Assembly (NCBI RefSeq): GCF_001439785.1
Contig: NZ_JYLI01000001.1
Coordinates: 62,001-126,000, forward strand
Length of the DNA: 64,000 nucleotides
Reading direction: 5' to 3'
Source: Pseudomonas poae
Lineage (GTDB): Bacteria; Pseudomonadota; Gammaproteobacteria; Pseudomonadales; Pseudomonadaceae
The notes beneath the pieces were generated by a model. It saw only the letters and a list, made by a program, of their open reading frames with translations. It made no database searches and had not been told where the DNA came from. A program made the position numbers and the translations under genes. Position 1 is the stretch's first letter, and each line of letters starts with the position of its first letter. Below, in pieces: positions 48,178-60,100 of this stretch.

Positions 48178-51162
48178 ATGAACGGACTTCAAGGCTTTCG
48201 CATCTCGCCGCAACAGGCTTCCCTTTACCCACATCTCAACGGCGGCACCCGCCACCCGTTCGGTTGCCAGCTGCAATGGACCGTGACCCGGGCGGTCGAC
48301 GCCGACACCCTCACACAGCGCTTGCAGGCGCTGGCGGGCGGCAGCGAAATCCTGCGCACCCAGCTCACTCCGGTGCCCGGTTTGCGCCACCCGGTGCAGG
48401 TGATCCATGACACCTGCGCGCTGCGCGTCAACGTGGCGCAGCAGATCCCGTCGCTCCCCCAGGACTGGACACAACCCCTGACGGTCACCCTCGTGCAACA
48501 GCCCGACGGCCAGGTGCTGCACCTGGCTGCCGCCAGCAGTCATCTGGACCTCGCCAGCCTCAAGCTGCTGGCGACCGCCCTGCTGCAAGACACCCCGCCG
48601 GACCTGGCCGACACCCTGCAATACGCCGATTACGCCGAATGGCGCTGGAGCCTGGTCGAAGACGCACCGGAGCATCCTGGCGCGCTGTTCTGGCACCCTG
48701 CGGCCGAGCACGAACGGCATGCCTTGCAACTGTCGCTGGAAACACCCCGTGACGGTGGATTTGCCCCGGCATGCCTCGATATCAACCTGCCCAACCATCC
48801 GTCTTTCACCGCCCATCTGATGCTGACCGCCTGGGCTGTGCTGCTCGGGCGCCTGTCCGGGCAGCAGCAAGTGCCCATCACCCTGATTCACCCCAGCCGT
48901 GGGCCGGAACTCGACAGCGCCGTGGGCCTGTTCGAGCAGCGCCTGCCCCTGCGCATCGACCTGCAGGCGCAGGCCACCTTGCTGGAACAGAGCGACCACA
49001 TCGGCACCCTGGTAGACCATGCCGCCGGCTGGCAGGACTACTACACCGGCGACTTCAGCGGCGGTTATGCCTTCGCCTGGCGCGCCAGCGACCCGCGCGA
49101 ACGCGCAGCCAGTGCGGTGATGAGCCCGGCCAAGGCGTGCCTGCAGGTTCATCAGGGCACCGAGCGGCTCAGCGCTCAGTTAGTCTACGACGGCACGGTA
49201 TTGAGCGCCGACGCGGCGGCCTGCCTGGCCGAGCAATGGACGCAACTGCTGCAGGCGGCACTGGCCGACCCACAGCGAGCCTGGGCGCAACTGCCCATCA
49301 GCGGCCCGCAGCAAGCGCAGATCATCGCCGCACCGACACAGCAACCGGTGATCGAAGCGGTGACACTGGTGGAGCTGATCACCCGCCAGGTGCAGCGCCA
49401 GCCCGATGCCGTTGCCCTCAGCGATCAACAGGGTGACCTGACGTACGCGCAACTGGACACCAGCGCCACCCAACTGGCGCACCAACTGGTGGACGCGGGC
49501 ATCGCTGCCAACGTGCCGGTGGGCATTCTGTTCCCGCGCGGCAACGCCGCCATCGTCGCCATGCTCGCCGTGATGAAGGCCGGTGGCGCCTATGTGCCGG
49601 TGGACCCCACTTACCCCCAGGACCGGCGCGCCTACATGCTCGCCGACAGCGCCATCGCGCACATCGTCGTCAGCCCCGAGCTGGCCGACAGCGTCCCGGC
49701 CGGCCTGCACTGCATTGTGCTGGCGGACCTGCACGCCGCCAGCGCCTTACCGCCGTTGCCCCTGCCCCACAGCGACGACTTGGCCTACCTGATTTACACC
49801 TCCGGCTCCACCGGCGCGCCCAAGGCCGTGGAAATCAGCCACGGTGCCCTAAGCCATTCCACCCAGGTGCGCATGGCCGCGTATGAGGTGCCCGTGAGCG
49901 CCTACCTGCTGCTGTCATCATTTGCCTTCGACAGCTCGGTGGCCGGGATCTTCTGGACCCTGGCCCAGGGCGGCCGCCTGGTCTTGCCGGCGCCCGGCGA
50001 AGAACTGGACATGCCACGCCTGGCCCAGCTGATCGCGCACCACCGGGTCAGCCATGGCCTGTCGCTGCCGTCGCTGTACCAGGCGCTGCTGGATCAATTG
50101 GGTGGCGCCGACAGCCTGCGCTGCTGGATCGTTGCCGGTGAGGCCTGCCCGCCGTCGCTGATTGCCCAGCACCGCAACGCCCTGCCCGGCGCCTTGCTGG
50201 TCAACGAATACGGTCCCACCGAAGCCACCGTGTGGGCCACTTACGACGTGCTCGACACCGACCGCGCCCTGACCATCGGCCGCCCGATCGCCGGCATGGA
50301 CCTGCGCGTACTCAATGAACACGACGTCGCCAGCGGCATCGGCGAACCCGGCGAGATCATCCTTGCCGGCCCTACCCTGGCCCGGGGTTACCGCCACAAA
50401 CCCGAAGAAACCGCCAAGGCCTTCGTCACCCTCGCCGATGGCACCCGCGCCTACCGTACCGGCGACCTCGCCTGCTGGCTGGCCGACGGGCGCCTGGCGT
50501 TCCTGGGGCGCAAGGACCATCAGGTCAAGTTGCGCGGTTACCGCATCGAGCTCGGCGAGATCGAGCGCCAACTGTGCAGCCACAGTGACGTGCGCGAAGC
50601 GGCAGTGATCGTGCAGGATCAACCCGCCGGCAAACGCCTGCTCGCCTACGTGCTTGCCGCCCATGGCTATGCGCCAGATTCCGAGGCACTCAAGCGTTAC
50701 CTCGGCGAACGCTTGCCGTCCTACATGGTGCCCACCCGCGTCCTCACCCTCAGCGCCTTCCCGCGCACGCCCAATGGCAAGCTCGATCTCCAGCAGTTGC
50801 CCGACCCGGACTCGCTCGACCAGAGCAGCCACGTGGCCCCGCGCACGCCAATGGAAACCACGTTGCACGCCATCGTTGCCAAGGTGCTGAAACTGCCTCG
50901 GGTGAGTGTCACCGAGAGTTTCTTCGCCATCGGCGGCGACTCGATTCTCAGCCTGCAAGTGGTGGCCCAGGCCCACGAACAAGGCATCGCGCTGTCAGCC
51001 AAGCACGTGTTCGAGCACCAGAGCATCGCCGCCATGGCCAGCGTCGCCCAGCCGCTGGACGCCAGCCCTGCACAGGCGCAAAGCGCCGAGTTCAGCGCCT
51101 CCGGGATGTCGGATGACGAACTCAACGCGCTGATGGCCGAGCTCAACGACGCCGACCTGTAA
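48178..51162 (+). CDS. NRPS module: interface-like degenerate C domain - A - T
   Basis: A 994-residue single module. Residues about 1-395 form a C-like domain whose HHxxxDG motif is replaced by SHLDLAS (Ser121, His122, Ala126, Ser127), so it should not condense. It matches the description of interface domains that recruit beta-hydroxylases. An A domain (about 400-890) follows. By eye its pocket residues are D-S-A-S-I-A-E-V-W, which resembles histidine modules. A carrier domain with Ser922 in GGDSI ends the protein. The start ATG is 48178; the TTG at 48172 is unlikely. It should load (beta-hydroxy)His as the first residue. Confidence 0.88.
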   Translation: MNGLQGFRISPQQASLYPHLNGGTRHPFGCQLQWTVTRAVDADTLTQRLQALAGGSEILRTQLTPVPGLRHPVQVIHDTCALRVNVAQQIPSLPQDWTQPLTVTLVQQPDGQVLHLAAASSHLDLASLKLLATALLQDTPPDLADTLQYADYAEWRWSLVEDAPEHPGALFWHPAAEHERHALQLSLETPRDGGFAPACLDINLPNHPSFTAHLMLTAWAVLLGRLSGQQQVPITLIHPSRGPELDSAVGLFEQRLPLRIDLQAQATLLEQSDHIGTLVDHAAGWQDYYTGDFSGGYAFAWRASDPRERAASAVMSPAKACLQVHQGTERLSAQLVYDGTVLSADAAACLAEQWTQLLQAALADPQRAWAQLPISGPQQAQIIAAPTQQPVIEAVTLVELITRQVQRQPDAVALSDQQGDLTYAQLDTSATQLAHQLVDAGIAANVPVGILFPRGNAAIVAMLAVMKAGGAYVPVDPTYPQDRRAYMLADSAIAHIVVSPELADSVPAGLHCIVLADLHAASALPPLPLPHSDDLAYLIYTSGSTGAPKAVEISHGALSHSTQVRMAAYEVPVSAYLLLSSFAFDSSVAGIFWTLAQGGRLVLPAPGEELDMPRLAQLIAHHRVSHGLSLPSLYQALLDQLGGADSLRCWIVAGEACPPSLIAQHRNALPGALLVNEYGPTEATVWATYDVLDTDRALTIGRPIAGMDLRVLNEHDVASGIGEPGEIILAGPTLARGYRHKPEETAKAFVTLADGTRAYRTGDLACWLADGRLAFLGRKDHQVKLRGYRIELGEIERQLCSHSDVREAAVIVQDQPAGKRLLAYVLAAHGYAPDSEALKRYLGERLPSYMVPTRVLTLSAFPRTPNGKLDLQQLPDPDSLDQSSHVAPRTPMETTLHAIVAKVLKLPRVSVTESFFAIGGDSILSLQVVAQAHEQGIALSAKHVFEHQSIAAMASVAQPLDASPAQAQSAEFSASGMSDDELNALMAELNDADL

Positions 51163-51196
51163 TCGCCGCCGCCCCTATTTCTGCAGGACGTTTTGA

Positions 51197-54100
51197 ATGA
51201 CCACCGACCAGACCACGCGCAATCCGATCGAAGATGTCTACCCGCTGTCACCGCTGCAACAAGGGATGCTGTTCCACTCCCTGCTGCACGAGGACTCCGG
51301 GGTGTACCTGATGCAGGATCGCTACCGAATCGGTGGGGCCATTGACGAGACCGCGTTTCTTGAAGCGTGGCGTCAGGTGGTGGCGCTGCACCCGTCCCTG
51401 CGGGCCAGCTTCCAGTGGAAAACCCAGAAGCAGCCGGTGCAGGTGATCCACCGCGAGGTCAAGGTGCCCCTCGATACCCTCGACCTGCGCGGGGTGGCGC
51501 CCCACGAGCAGCAGGCGCGCATTCGTGCGCTGCTGGAAGAGGAGCAGAAGGTCGGCTTCAACCTGTCCAAGCCGCCGCTGATTCGCTTTCGCCTGATGCG
51601 CCTGGCCGATGAGGCCTATGAGTTCATTCGCAGCTTCCACCATATCCTGATGGATGCCTGGTGCATTTCCCTGGTGACCGTGGACTTTCTCAAGGTCTAC
51701 GAGGCGCTGTGCAACCAGCGCACGCCGCAGATCAGCAGCCCACGACCGTTTCGCGACTACATCCAGTGGCTGCAACGCCAGGACGCGGGCAAGGCCGAGC
51801 AGTTCTGGCGCGACCAGTTGCAGGGGCTCAACGCGCCGACGCCGCTGACCGTGGACAACGGCGTGACGCGCGATCGCTATACCGATGCGGTGCTGGTGGA
51901 CGACCAACTGATCCATCTGGACGCACAGCACACCCAGGCACTGGCGAGCTTCTGCCGCAGCCGCAGGATCACGCCCAACACCTTCTTCCAGGGCGTTTGG
52001 TCGCTGCTGCTGGCGCGCTACAGCGGGCAGCGCGACGTGGTGTTCGGCGTCACCGTGGCCGGGCGGCCGGCCGAACTCACCGGCGTTGCCGAGATGATCG
52101 GCCTGTTCATCAACACCCTGCCCCTGCGCGTCAACGTCGATCCCGAAGCGCGGCTGGGCGACTGGCTGAGCGACTTGCAGGCACTCAACGTGCAGATGCG
52201 CGACTTCGAGCACACGCCGCTCACCGATATTCAGGGCTGGAGCGACTTTCCCCGTGGCGAAACCCTGTTCGACAGCATCCTGGTGTTCGAGAACGCTCCC
52301 ATCGATGAGCAGATTCTTGACGGTGGCTTTCAGTTCAGCCTCGATGGCATGGACCACAGCGTGCACACCCACTATGGCTTGACCGTGGTGATCCTTCCTG
52401 GTGAGCAACTGGGCATCCGCGTGTCGTACGACCGTGAGCGGTTCACCGCCGAGACAGTGCAGCGTCTGCTCGGCCACCTGGCCAGCCTGGTGCACGGCAT
52501 GCTCGCCGCACCGGAAGCCCCGCTGGGCAGTTTCGACCTGCTGGCCGCCGATGAACGCAACCAATTGCTCGGCGACTGGGCGCTCAACCCTCACGATTTC
52601 CCGCTGGATAAAAGCTACGCCGAACTGTTTGCCGCCCAGGTCGCCGAGCGCGGCGATCAGGTGGCCGCGATCTGCGACGGCCAGTCCCTGACTTACGGCG
52701 AACTGGACCTGCGCGCCACGCGCCTGGCCCATGCCCTGCGCGCGGCAGGTGCCGCCGAGGACCAACTGGTGGCTCTGCTGGCCCCCCGTGGCCTGGCGCT
52801 GTTGACCGCGATGATCGCAGTGTTCAAGGCCGGCGCGGCGATGCTGCCGCTGGAGGTCAACCACCCGCCGGAGCGCCTGCGCGAGATCCTCAGTTTGTCC
52901 CGCGCGCCCTTGCTGGTGGCGAGCGAAGACTGCAGCGGCCTGCTCGATCAGTTGCTCAGCGGTCTGGATCACGCGCCCCAGGCGCTGTTCGCCGAAGCGG
53001 CCTGGAACACCGCCAACGATGCACCGCTGGCACCGGCCGGCACCCCGCGCAGTCTGGCCTACGTGCTGTTCACCTCGGGCTCGACCGGTACGCCCAAGGG
53101 CGTGATGATCGAACAACGCGGCATGCTCAATAACATCTTCGGCAAAGTCCCGGCCCTGGGCCTGAAGGCCGCCGACCGTATCCCCCAGACCGCTTCGGTG
53201 GCCTTCGATATCAGCGTGTGGCAATTCCTCGCCGCACCGGTACTCGGCGCCACCGTGCACATCCTGCCGGACGAGGTCGCCCACGACCCGCAACGGCTGT
53301 TGCAGGTACTCGCCAGCGAGCGTCTGAATGTGCTGGAAATCGTCCCGAGCCTGATGCGCACCCTGCTTGCGCTGTGCCCGTGCGACCTGCAACTGCCCGA
53401 CCTGCGCTGGGTGCTGCCCACCGGCGAAGCGCTGCCGCCCACCGTGGCCCGCGACTGGTTTGCGCGGTTCCCCGCTATCGCCCTGATGAACGCCTACGGT
53501 CCGGCCGAATGCGCCGACGACGTGGCGTTCCAGCCGATTACCGAAGCGCCGCACGCCAGCGTCAGCCACATGCCCATCGGCCGGCCCACCGCCAACAACC
53601 GCCTGTACGTGCTCGATGAAGCGCTGCGCCCGGTGCCCATCGGCGTGGTCGGGGAAATCTGCGTCGGGGGTGTCGGCGTGGGTCGCGGTTATCTGCACGA
53701 CCCGCAGCGCAGCGCCGAAGCCTTCATCGAGCATGCGCAGATCGACGGTCGCCTGTACCGCACCGGCGACCTTGGCCGCTGGCGTGCCGACGGGGTGATC
53801 GAATACCTCGGCCGCCGCGACCAGCAGGTCAAGCTGCGCGGACATCGCATCGAACTGACCGAAATCGAACACCGCCTGGCCCAGCACCCGAACGTGCGCG
53901 AAGCGGCGGTGTTGCTGCGCGAAAACAGCGTGGGCGAAGCCTGGCTGGTGGCCTACTGGTCGGCCCATGACGAAAGCCTGGGCAACAGCGGCTTGAGCGA
54001 GCACCTGCGCGCGCAGTTGCCGCCCTATATGGTGCCGGCCGCCTTTGAATGCCTGGACCGCCTGCCGCTGAACAACAACGGCAAGGTTGACCGCAAGGCT

Positions 54101-57100
54101 CTGGCCGCGCTGCAACTGACCTGGCAGGCCGACGCCCGCGAAAGCCTCGCGCCGCGTAACGAACACGAAACCGCCATTGCCGCCATCTGGGCCCAAGTGC
54201 TGGGCCGCGACAGCGTGGGCGTGGAAGACAACTTCTTCACCCTCGGCGGTCATTCACTGCTGGCCACCCAGATCGTCGCGCGCCTGCGCAGCACATTCAA
54301 ACTCGAACTGCCGCTGCGGGTACTGTTCGAACAGCCCACCGTCGCCCTGCTGGCCGTGGCCATCGCCGCGCGTGAGGCGCAAGCCGCCGCACCGCAAGCC
54401 GCCGCCGTCAATGCGCCGCACGCCAAGCCACGCCCAGCCCTGCTGCCGCTGTCGTTCTCCCAGCAACGCCTGTGGTTTATCGAGCAACTGACGCCGGGCA
54501 CCACGCTGTTCAATATCCCGTTTGCCCTGCGCCTCAGCGGGCAGCTCAACGTGGCAGCCCTGCACGCCAGCCTGAATGACCTGCTGGCGCGCCATGAAAT
54601 CCTGCGCACCGGCATCCGCAGCGTGGACGGCGTGCCGAGTCAGCACATCAGCGCCGCGCTGAACATTGAGCTGCCATTCGAAGACCTGTCGAACCTGGCC
54701 GCCACCGCCCGTGAAGGCGCGCAGTTCAACGCCCTGCAAGCCACCTTCGAACAACCCTTCGACCTGACGGCGCCACCGCTGCTGCGCGCGTGCCTGCTCA
54801 AAGTGGCGCCGGACGAACACGTGCTGGGGATTGCCCTGCATCACCTGGTGTCGGACGCCTGGTCAGCCACCATCGCCCTGCGCGAGCTGGCGCAAGGGTA
54901 CGAAGCCCGACGTCACGGCAGCGCCGCGCAATTGCCGGCCCTGCCTCTGCAATACGCCGACTTTGCCCTGTGGCAGCGTGATCACCTGCAAGGCGCTGAA
55001 CTTGCGCGCCAACTCGATTACTGGACGCGCACCCTTGACCGTCGCGATCAGGACGCCAGCCCGCTGCTGGCCTTGCCCACCGACCATCCACGGCCGTCGG
55101 TGCAGAGTTATCGCGCGGGGCTGGTGCAACGCCAACTCAGCGCCGACCTCAGCGGTCGCGTGCAGGCACTCGCCAGTCGCCTGGGCACCACGCCCTTCAG
55201 CGTGCTGTTCGCAGGCTTTGCGGTGTTGATGCACCGCTTGAGCGGCGACGCCACCGTACTGATCGGCACGCCGGTCACCCACCGTGAACAACCGGGCACC
55301 GAAGGCCTGCTGGGGATCCTGCTGAACAATTTAGCGATCCGCGCCGACTTCAGCGCCCAGGCCGATTTCAGTGCAGTGGTCAGCCAGGTTGCCACGCGTT
55401 TGCGCGAAGGCCTGCAGCATCAGGACTTGCCGTTCGAACAACTGGTGGACAGCCTGCAACTGCCGCGCAGCCTCAGCCACGCGCCGTTGTATCAGGTGAT
55501 GGTTGCGCAGCAATTGGGCATGGAATCGCGCCTGCAGTTTCCGGGGCTGACCTTCGAAGCGCTCGACACGCCGCTTAAACAATCCGAATGCGACCTCGAC
55601 CTGCACGTGCTGTGCCCGGCCGATGCGCCGATTCAGCTCGAATTGATGTTCGCCCTCGACCTCTTCACCCAGGACAGCGCGCGGCAAACCCTGGCGCGCC
55701 TGGAACACCTGCTGGAACAGCTGCTCGCCGAGCCGCAACGCGCGGTCGCCACCCTGCCCTTGCTGATGCCCGCCGAGTGGCAGCGCACGGTGGTGGAGTG
55801 GAACCGCACCGAGATGGCCGTGCCGCTGCACCTGACCTTCGCCCAACTGTTCGAGCAGCAGGCCGAACGCACGCCTGAGCGTGATGCGCTGTGCTTCGAA
55901 GGCCAATGCCTGAGCTACGCCGAACTGAACCGCCGCGCCAATCAGGTGGCCCATTACCTGCGCGGGCAAGGCGTGGGCGCCAACAGTCCGGTGGCGTTGT
56001 GCGTGGAGCGTTCGCTGGAGTTGCTGATTGGTTTGCTGGGCATTCTCAAGGCCGGTGGTGCCTATGTGCCGCTGGACCCAAGCTACCCGGCCGAGCGCCT
56101 GGCCTACATGCTCGACGACGCGCAACCGCTGTTGTTCGTCGGTCAGCACGGCCTGCTCGACTCGTTGGGCAGCCACCTGCCACGCCTGCGTCTGGACGCC
56201 GATACTGCGCTGCTCGCTTCCCAACCCGAGAGCAACCCCGCAGCGCTGGCCGGCCCCGATGACCTGGCCTACATCATGTACACCTCCGGCTCCACCGGTA
56301 AGCCCAAGGGCACGCTGGTCACCAACCAGTCGGTGGTCAACCTGGCCTGGGCGCGCATTCACGGCCTGTACCGCCGCTACACCGACCAGCCGATGCGCAC
56401 CAGCTTCAACTACTCGTTCGCTTTCGACAGTTCGGTGGCCGAACTCATCCTGCTGCTCGACGGCCACAGCCTTTACCTCACCCCGGAAGACGTGCGCTAC
56501 GACCCGGCGGCCCTGGCGCAGTTCTTCAAGGACACGCGCCTGGACGCCTTCGAATGCACGCCGGCGCAGCTCAAGAACCTGCTCGACACCGACGGCGTGC
56601 GCCGTGGCCAGACCTACCTGCCGCGCTTCGTGCTGTTTGGCGGCGATGCGGTGGACGCGCAGCTCTGGCAACGCCTGCCGTCCATCGTCGGCAGCCGCTT
56701 CTTCAACACCTACGGCCCCACCGAATGCACCGTGGACGCCACCGGCTACGCGGTGGATGACTTCCCGCAACGTCCGATCATTGGCCGGCCGATTGCCAAC
56801 GTGCGCACCTATGTGCTCGACGCGTTCCTCAACCCGTTGCCGGTGGGCGTGCCCGGCGAGCTGCATATCGGCGGTGCCGGGGTGACCCGTGGTTACCTCA
56901 ACCGCGCCGAGCAAACGGCCAGCGTGTTCATAAACGATCCTTTCTCGCCGCTGCCAGGTGCACGGATGTACAAGTCCGGCGACCTGGTGCGCTGGTTGCC
57001 CGGTGGCCAGCTCGAATACCTGGGCCGCATGGACCATCAAGTGAAAATCCGTGGTTTTCGCGTGGAGCTGGGCGAAATCGAAGCCCTGATCGGCGCGCAA

Positions 57101-60100
57101 CCCGGCGTGCGTCAGGCGGTGGTGCTGGCCCGTGAAGACGTGCCCGGCGACAAGCGTCTGGTGGCCTACGTCAGCTGCGACCAGCCCGACCTGAGCGCGT
57201 GGCGCAACGCCCTCGGCGCCGCGCTGCCCGACTACATGGTGCCGTCGGCCTTTGTGGTGCTGGATCAGTTGCCCCTCACCGATAACGGCAAACTCAACCG
57301 CAAGGCCCTGCCCGCGCCGCACACCCAGGCCGAGCCGGACGCCACGGACCCGCCGCGCACCGACGCCGAGCGCCAGCTCGCCGCCCTGTGGGCCGAGCTG
57401 CTGCACCTGCCGCTGAGCGCAATCGGGCGTGACAGCCAGTTCTTTTACCTGGGCGGTCATTCGCTGCTGGCGGCCGTGCTGTTTGCGCGCCTGCGTCAGC
57501 AATTTGCCACGGTGCCACCGCTGCGTGCGGTGTTCGAGCACCCCACCTTGCACGTCCTGGCGGCGTTGCTCGCGCAGCCGCTGCAAACACCCCGCGACAC
57601 CTTCGTGCCCGCTGCGCGGCCGGCACGCCTGCCGCTGTCATTCGAACAGCAGCGCCTGTGGTTCCTCGAACAACTGAGCGGCGCCAGTGAGTACAACGTG
57701 GTCAGCGCGGTGCAGTTCGACGGCGAGTTGCAGGTGCCGGCGCTGCAAGCGGCGCTGAACAGCGTGATCCAACGCCACGAAATCCTGCGCAGCCGCATCG
57801 TGCGTGAGCCGGCCGGTGAACTGGTGCTGGTGATCGAGCCCCCTGTCGACCTGACCCTGGCCGTAACGCACTGGGACGCCGTCACCGACGCGCACTGGCA
57901 GCAACTGAGCGAAGACGCGATCCAGGCCGCCACCGCGCAGCGCTTTGATCTGGCCCGTGAAGCGCCGATACGCGCCCAATTGCTCAAACGCAATACGCAG
58001 GCATTGCTGGTGCTGACCCTGCATCACTGCGTGACCGACGACGCCTCCACGCAAAACCTGCTCGACGAACTGGCCCGCTGCTACAAAGGCGAGCAGCACA
58101 GCCTGCCGACGCTGGCTCTGCAATACCCGGACTACGCGCTGTGGCAGCGCGAGGTGGCGCAGCAGGCGCGATTCGACAGCCAGTTGGCCTACTGGCGAAC
58201 GCAACTGGAGGATGGCAGCTACCACCTGGAGCTGCCCACCGACCAGCCACGCCCGCACCTGCTCGACCCGCGTGCCGGTTCGGTGCAGCTGCAATTGCCT
58301 GCCGAGCTGACCGCACGCTTGCGTCATTTCGCCCAGCAGCGCGGCGCGACCCTGTACATGCTACTGCTCAGCGCTGCGCAACTGCTGCTGGGGCGTTATG
58401 CCAACCAGCGCGATGTACGCGTCGGCAGCCCAGTGGCGCAACGGCCACTGGCCGAGTTGCAACCGCTGATTGGTTGTTTCGTCAACACCCTGGTGATGCG
58501 CGCCGACCTGGCACCGGGCCTGGACTTCGCCGGCCTGCTCGACCAGGTGCGCAACACCGTGCTCGATGCCCACCAGCATCAGGACGTGCCGTTCGATCAA
58601 CTGGTCGAACACCTCGCGCCGGAACGCAGCCTCGGCCAGACGCCGTTGTTCCAGGTGCTGTTCGTCATGCAGAACGGCACTGCCGACGCCAACCAGTGGC
58701 CGCACTTGCAGGTGCGTGAACGGGCAGTGACGGCCGCAGCCACCAAATTCGACCTGAACTGGGAAGTGCATGACGGTGAGGTGCTGTCGGTGTTGCTGGA
58801 ATACCGCAGCGCGCTGTTCAGCCACGCCACCGCCCGGCGCTGGCTGACGCAATGGCAGGCACTGCTGGAAAACATGCTCGATGCACCGCAGACGCTGATC
58901 GGCCAATGGTCGCCGCTGACCGACGCCGAGCGGCTGCAACAGCAGGCGTGGAACGCCACCCAACGGCATTACCCAGGCCCGACCGATCTGCACATGGCCC
59001 TGAGCCAACAGGCTGCACTCACGCCGGATGCGCCGGCCCTGGTGTTCGGGAATCAGCGCCTGAGCTACGCCGAGCTGGACCAACGCGCCCAACATGTCGC
59101 CCGTGCGCTGCGTGCAAGCGGCATTGGCCGCGAATCGATTGTGCCGGTGTGCATGGAGCGCTCGGTGGAGATGGTCGTCGCCTTGCTCGGCATCGTGCAT
59201 GCCGGCGCCGCCTGGCTGCCGCTGGATCCCGAGTTGCCGGCCGCGCGCCTGGCGTTCCTGATTGAGGATGCAGATGCCCGCGTCACCCTGGCCCAGCCCC
59301 AGTGGCTGTCGCGCCTGCCGGCAGGCCACAACGCCTGGACCCTGGACTCACTGCCCGCCGCCAGCGACGCTGAACCACTGAGCGTGCAGCCCAATGACCT
59401 CGCCTATGTGCTTTACACCTCCGGTTCCACCGGCCAGCCCAAGGGCGTGATGAACGAACACGGCGCGCTGATGAACCGTCTGCACTGGATGCAGGATGCA
59501 TGTCCAATTGGCCCCAATGACCGCGTGCTGCAAAAGACCCCGTACAGCTTCGACGTATCGGTGTGGGAATTTTTCTGGCCGTTGATCACCGGCGCCACCC
59601 TGGTAGTGGCCCGTCCGGACGGCCATCGTGACCCGGCCTACCTCAGCCAGTTGATCCAACAGGAACAGGTCACCACCCTGCACTTCGTGCCGTCGATGCT
59701 GCGCGCGTTTGCCGAAGAGCCGAGCCTGGCTGACTGCATCAGCCTGCGTCAGGTATTTGCCAGCGGCGAAGCCCTGCCTGTGGATCTGGTGCAGCGTTTC
59801 ATGGGCCGGCACCCGGCCGCGCTGGTCAACCTGTATGGCCCGACCGAAGCGGCGATTGATGTGTCGGTATGGCGTTGTTCGGTGGATGACGCGGTGGTGC
59901 CGATCGGCAAGCCCATCGCCAACCTGCAACTGCATATTCTTGATGACCAGCAGCAGCCGTTGCCCATCAGTACGGCCGGCGAGCTGTATATCGGTGGCGT
60001 CGGTGTTGCGCGCGGCTACCTGAAGCGCGACGACCTCACCGCCGAACGCTTCCTGACAGTCAACGGCGAACGGCTGTACCGCACCGGGGACCGCTGCCGC

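Noticed and set aside
51248..54253. 1001-codon open frame on the minus strand inside the NRPS
   Set aside because: It is a shadow of high-GC NRPS coding on the plus strand. It has no ribosome site or recognisable domain, and similar long antisense frames occur at 55331-57586 and 61049-63985.
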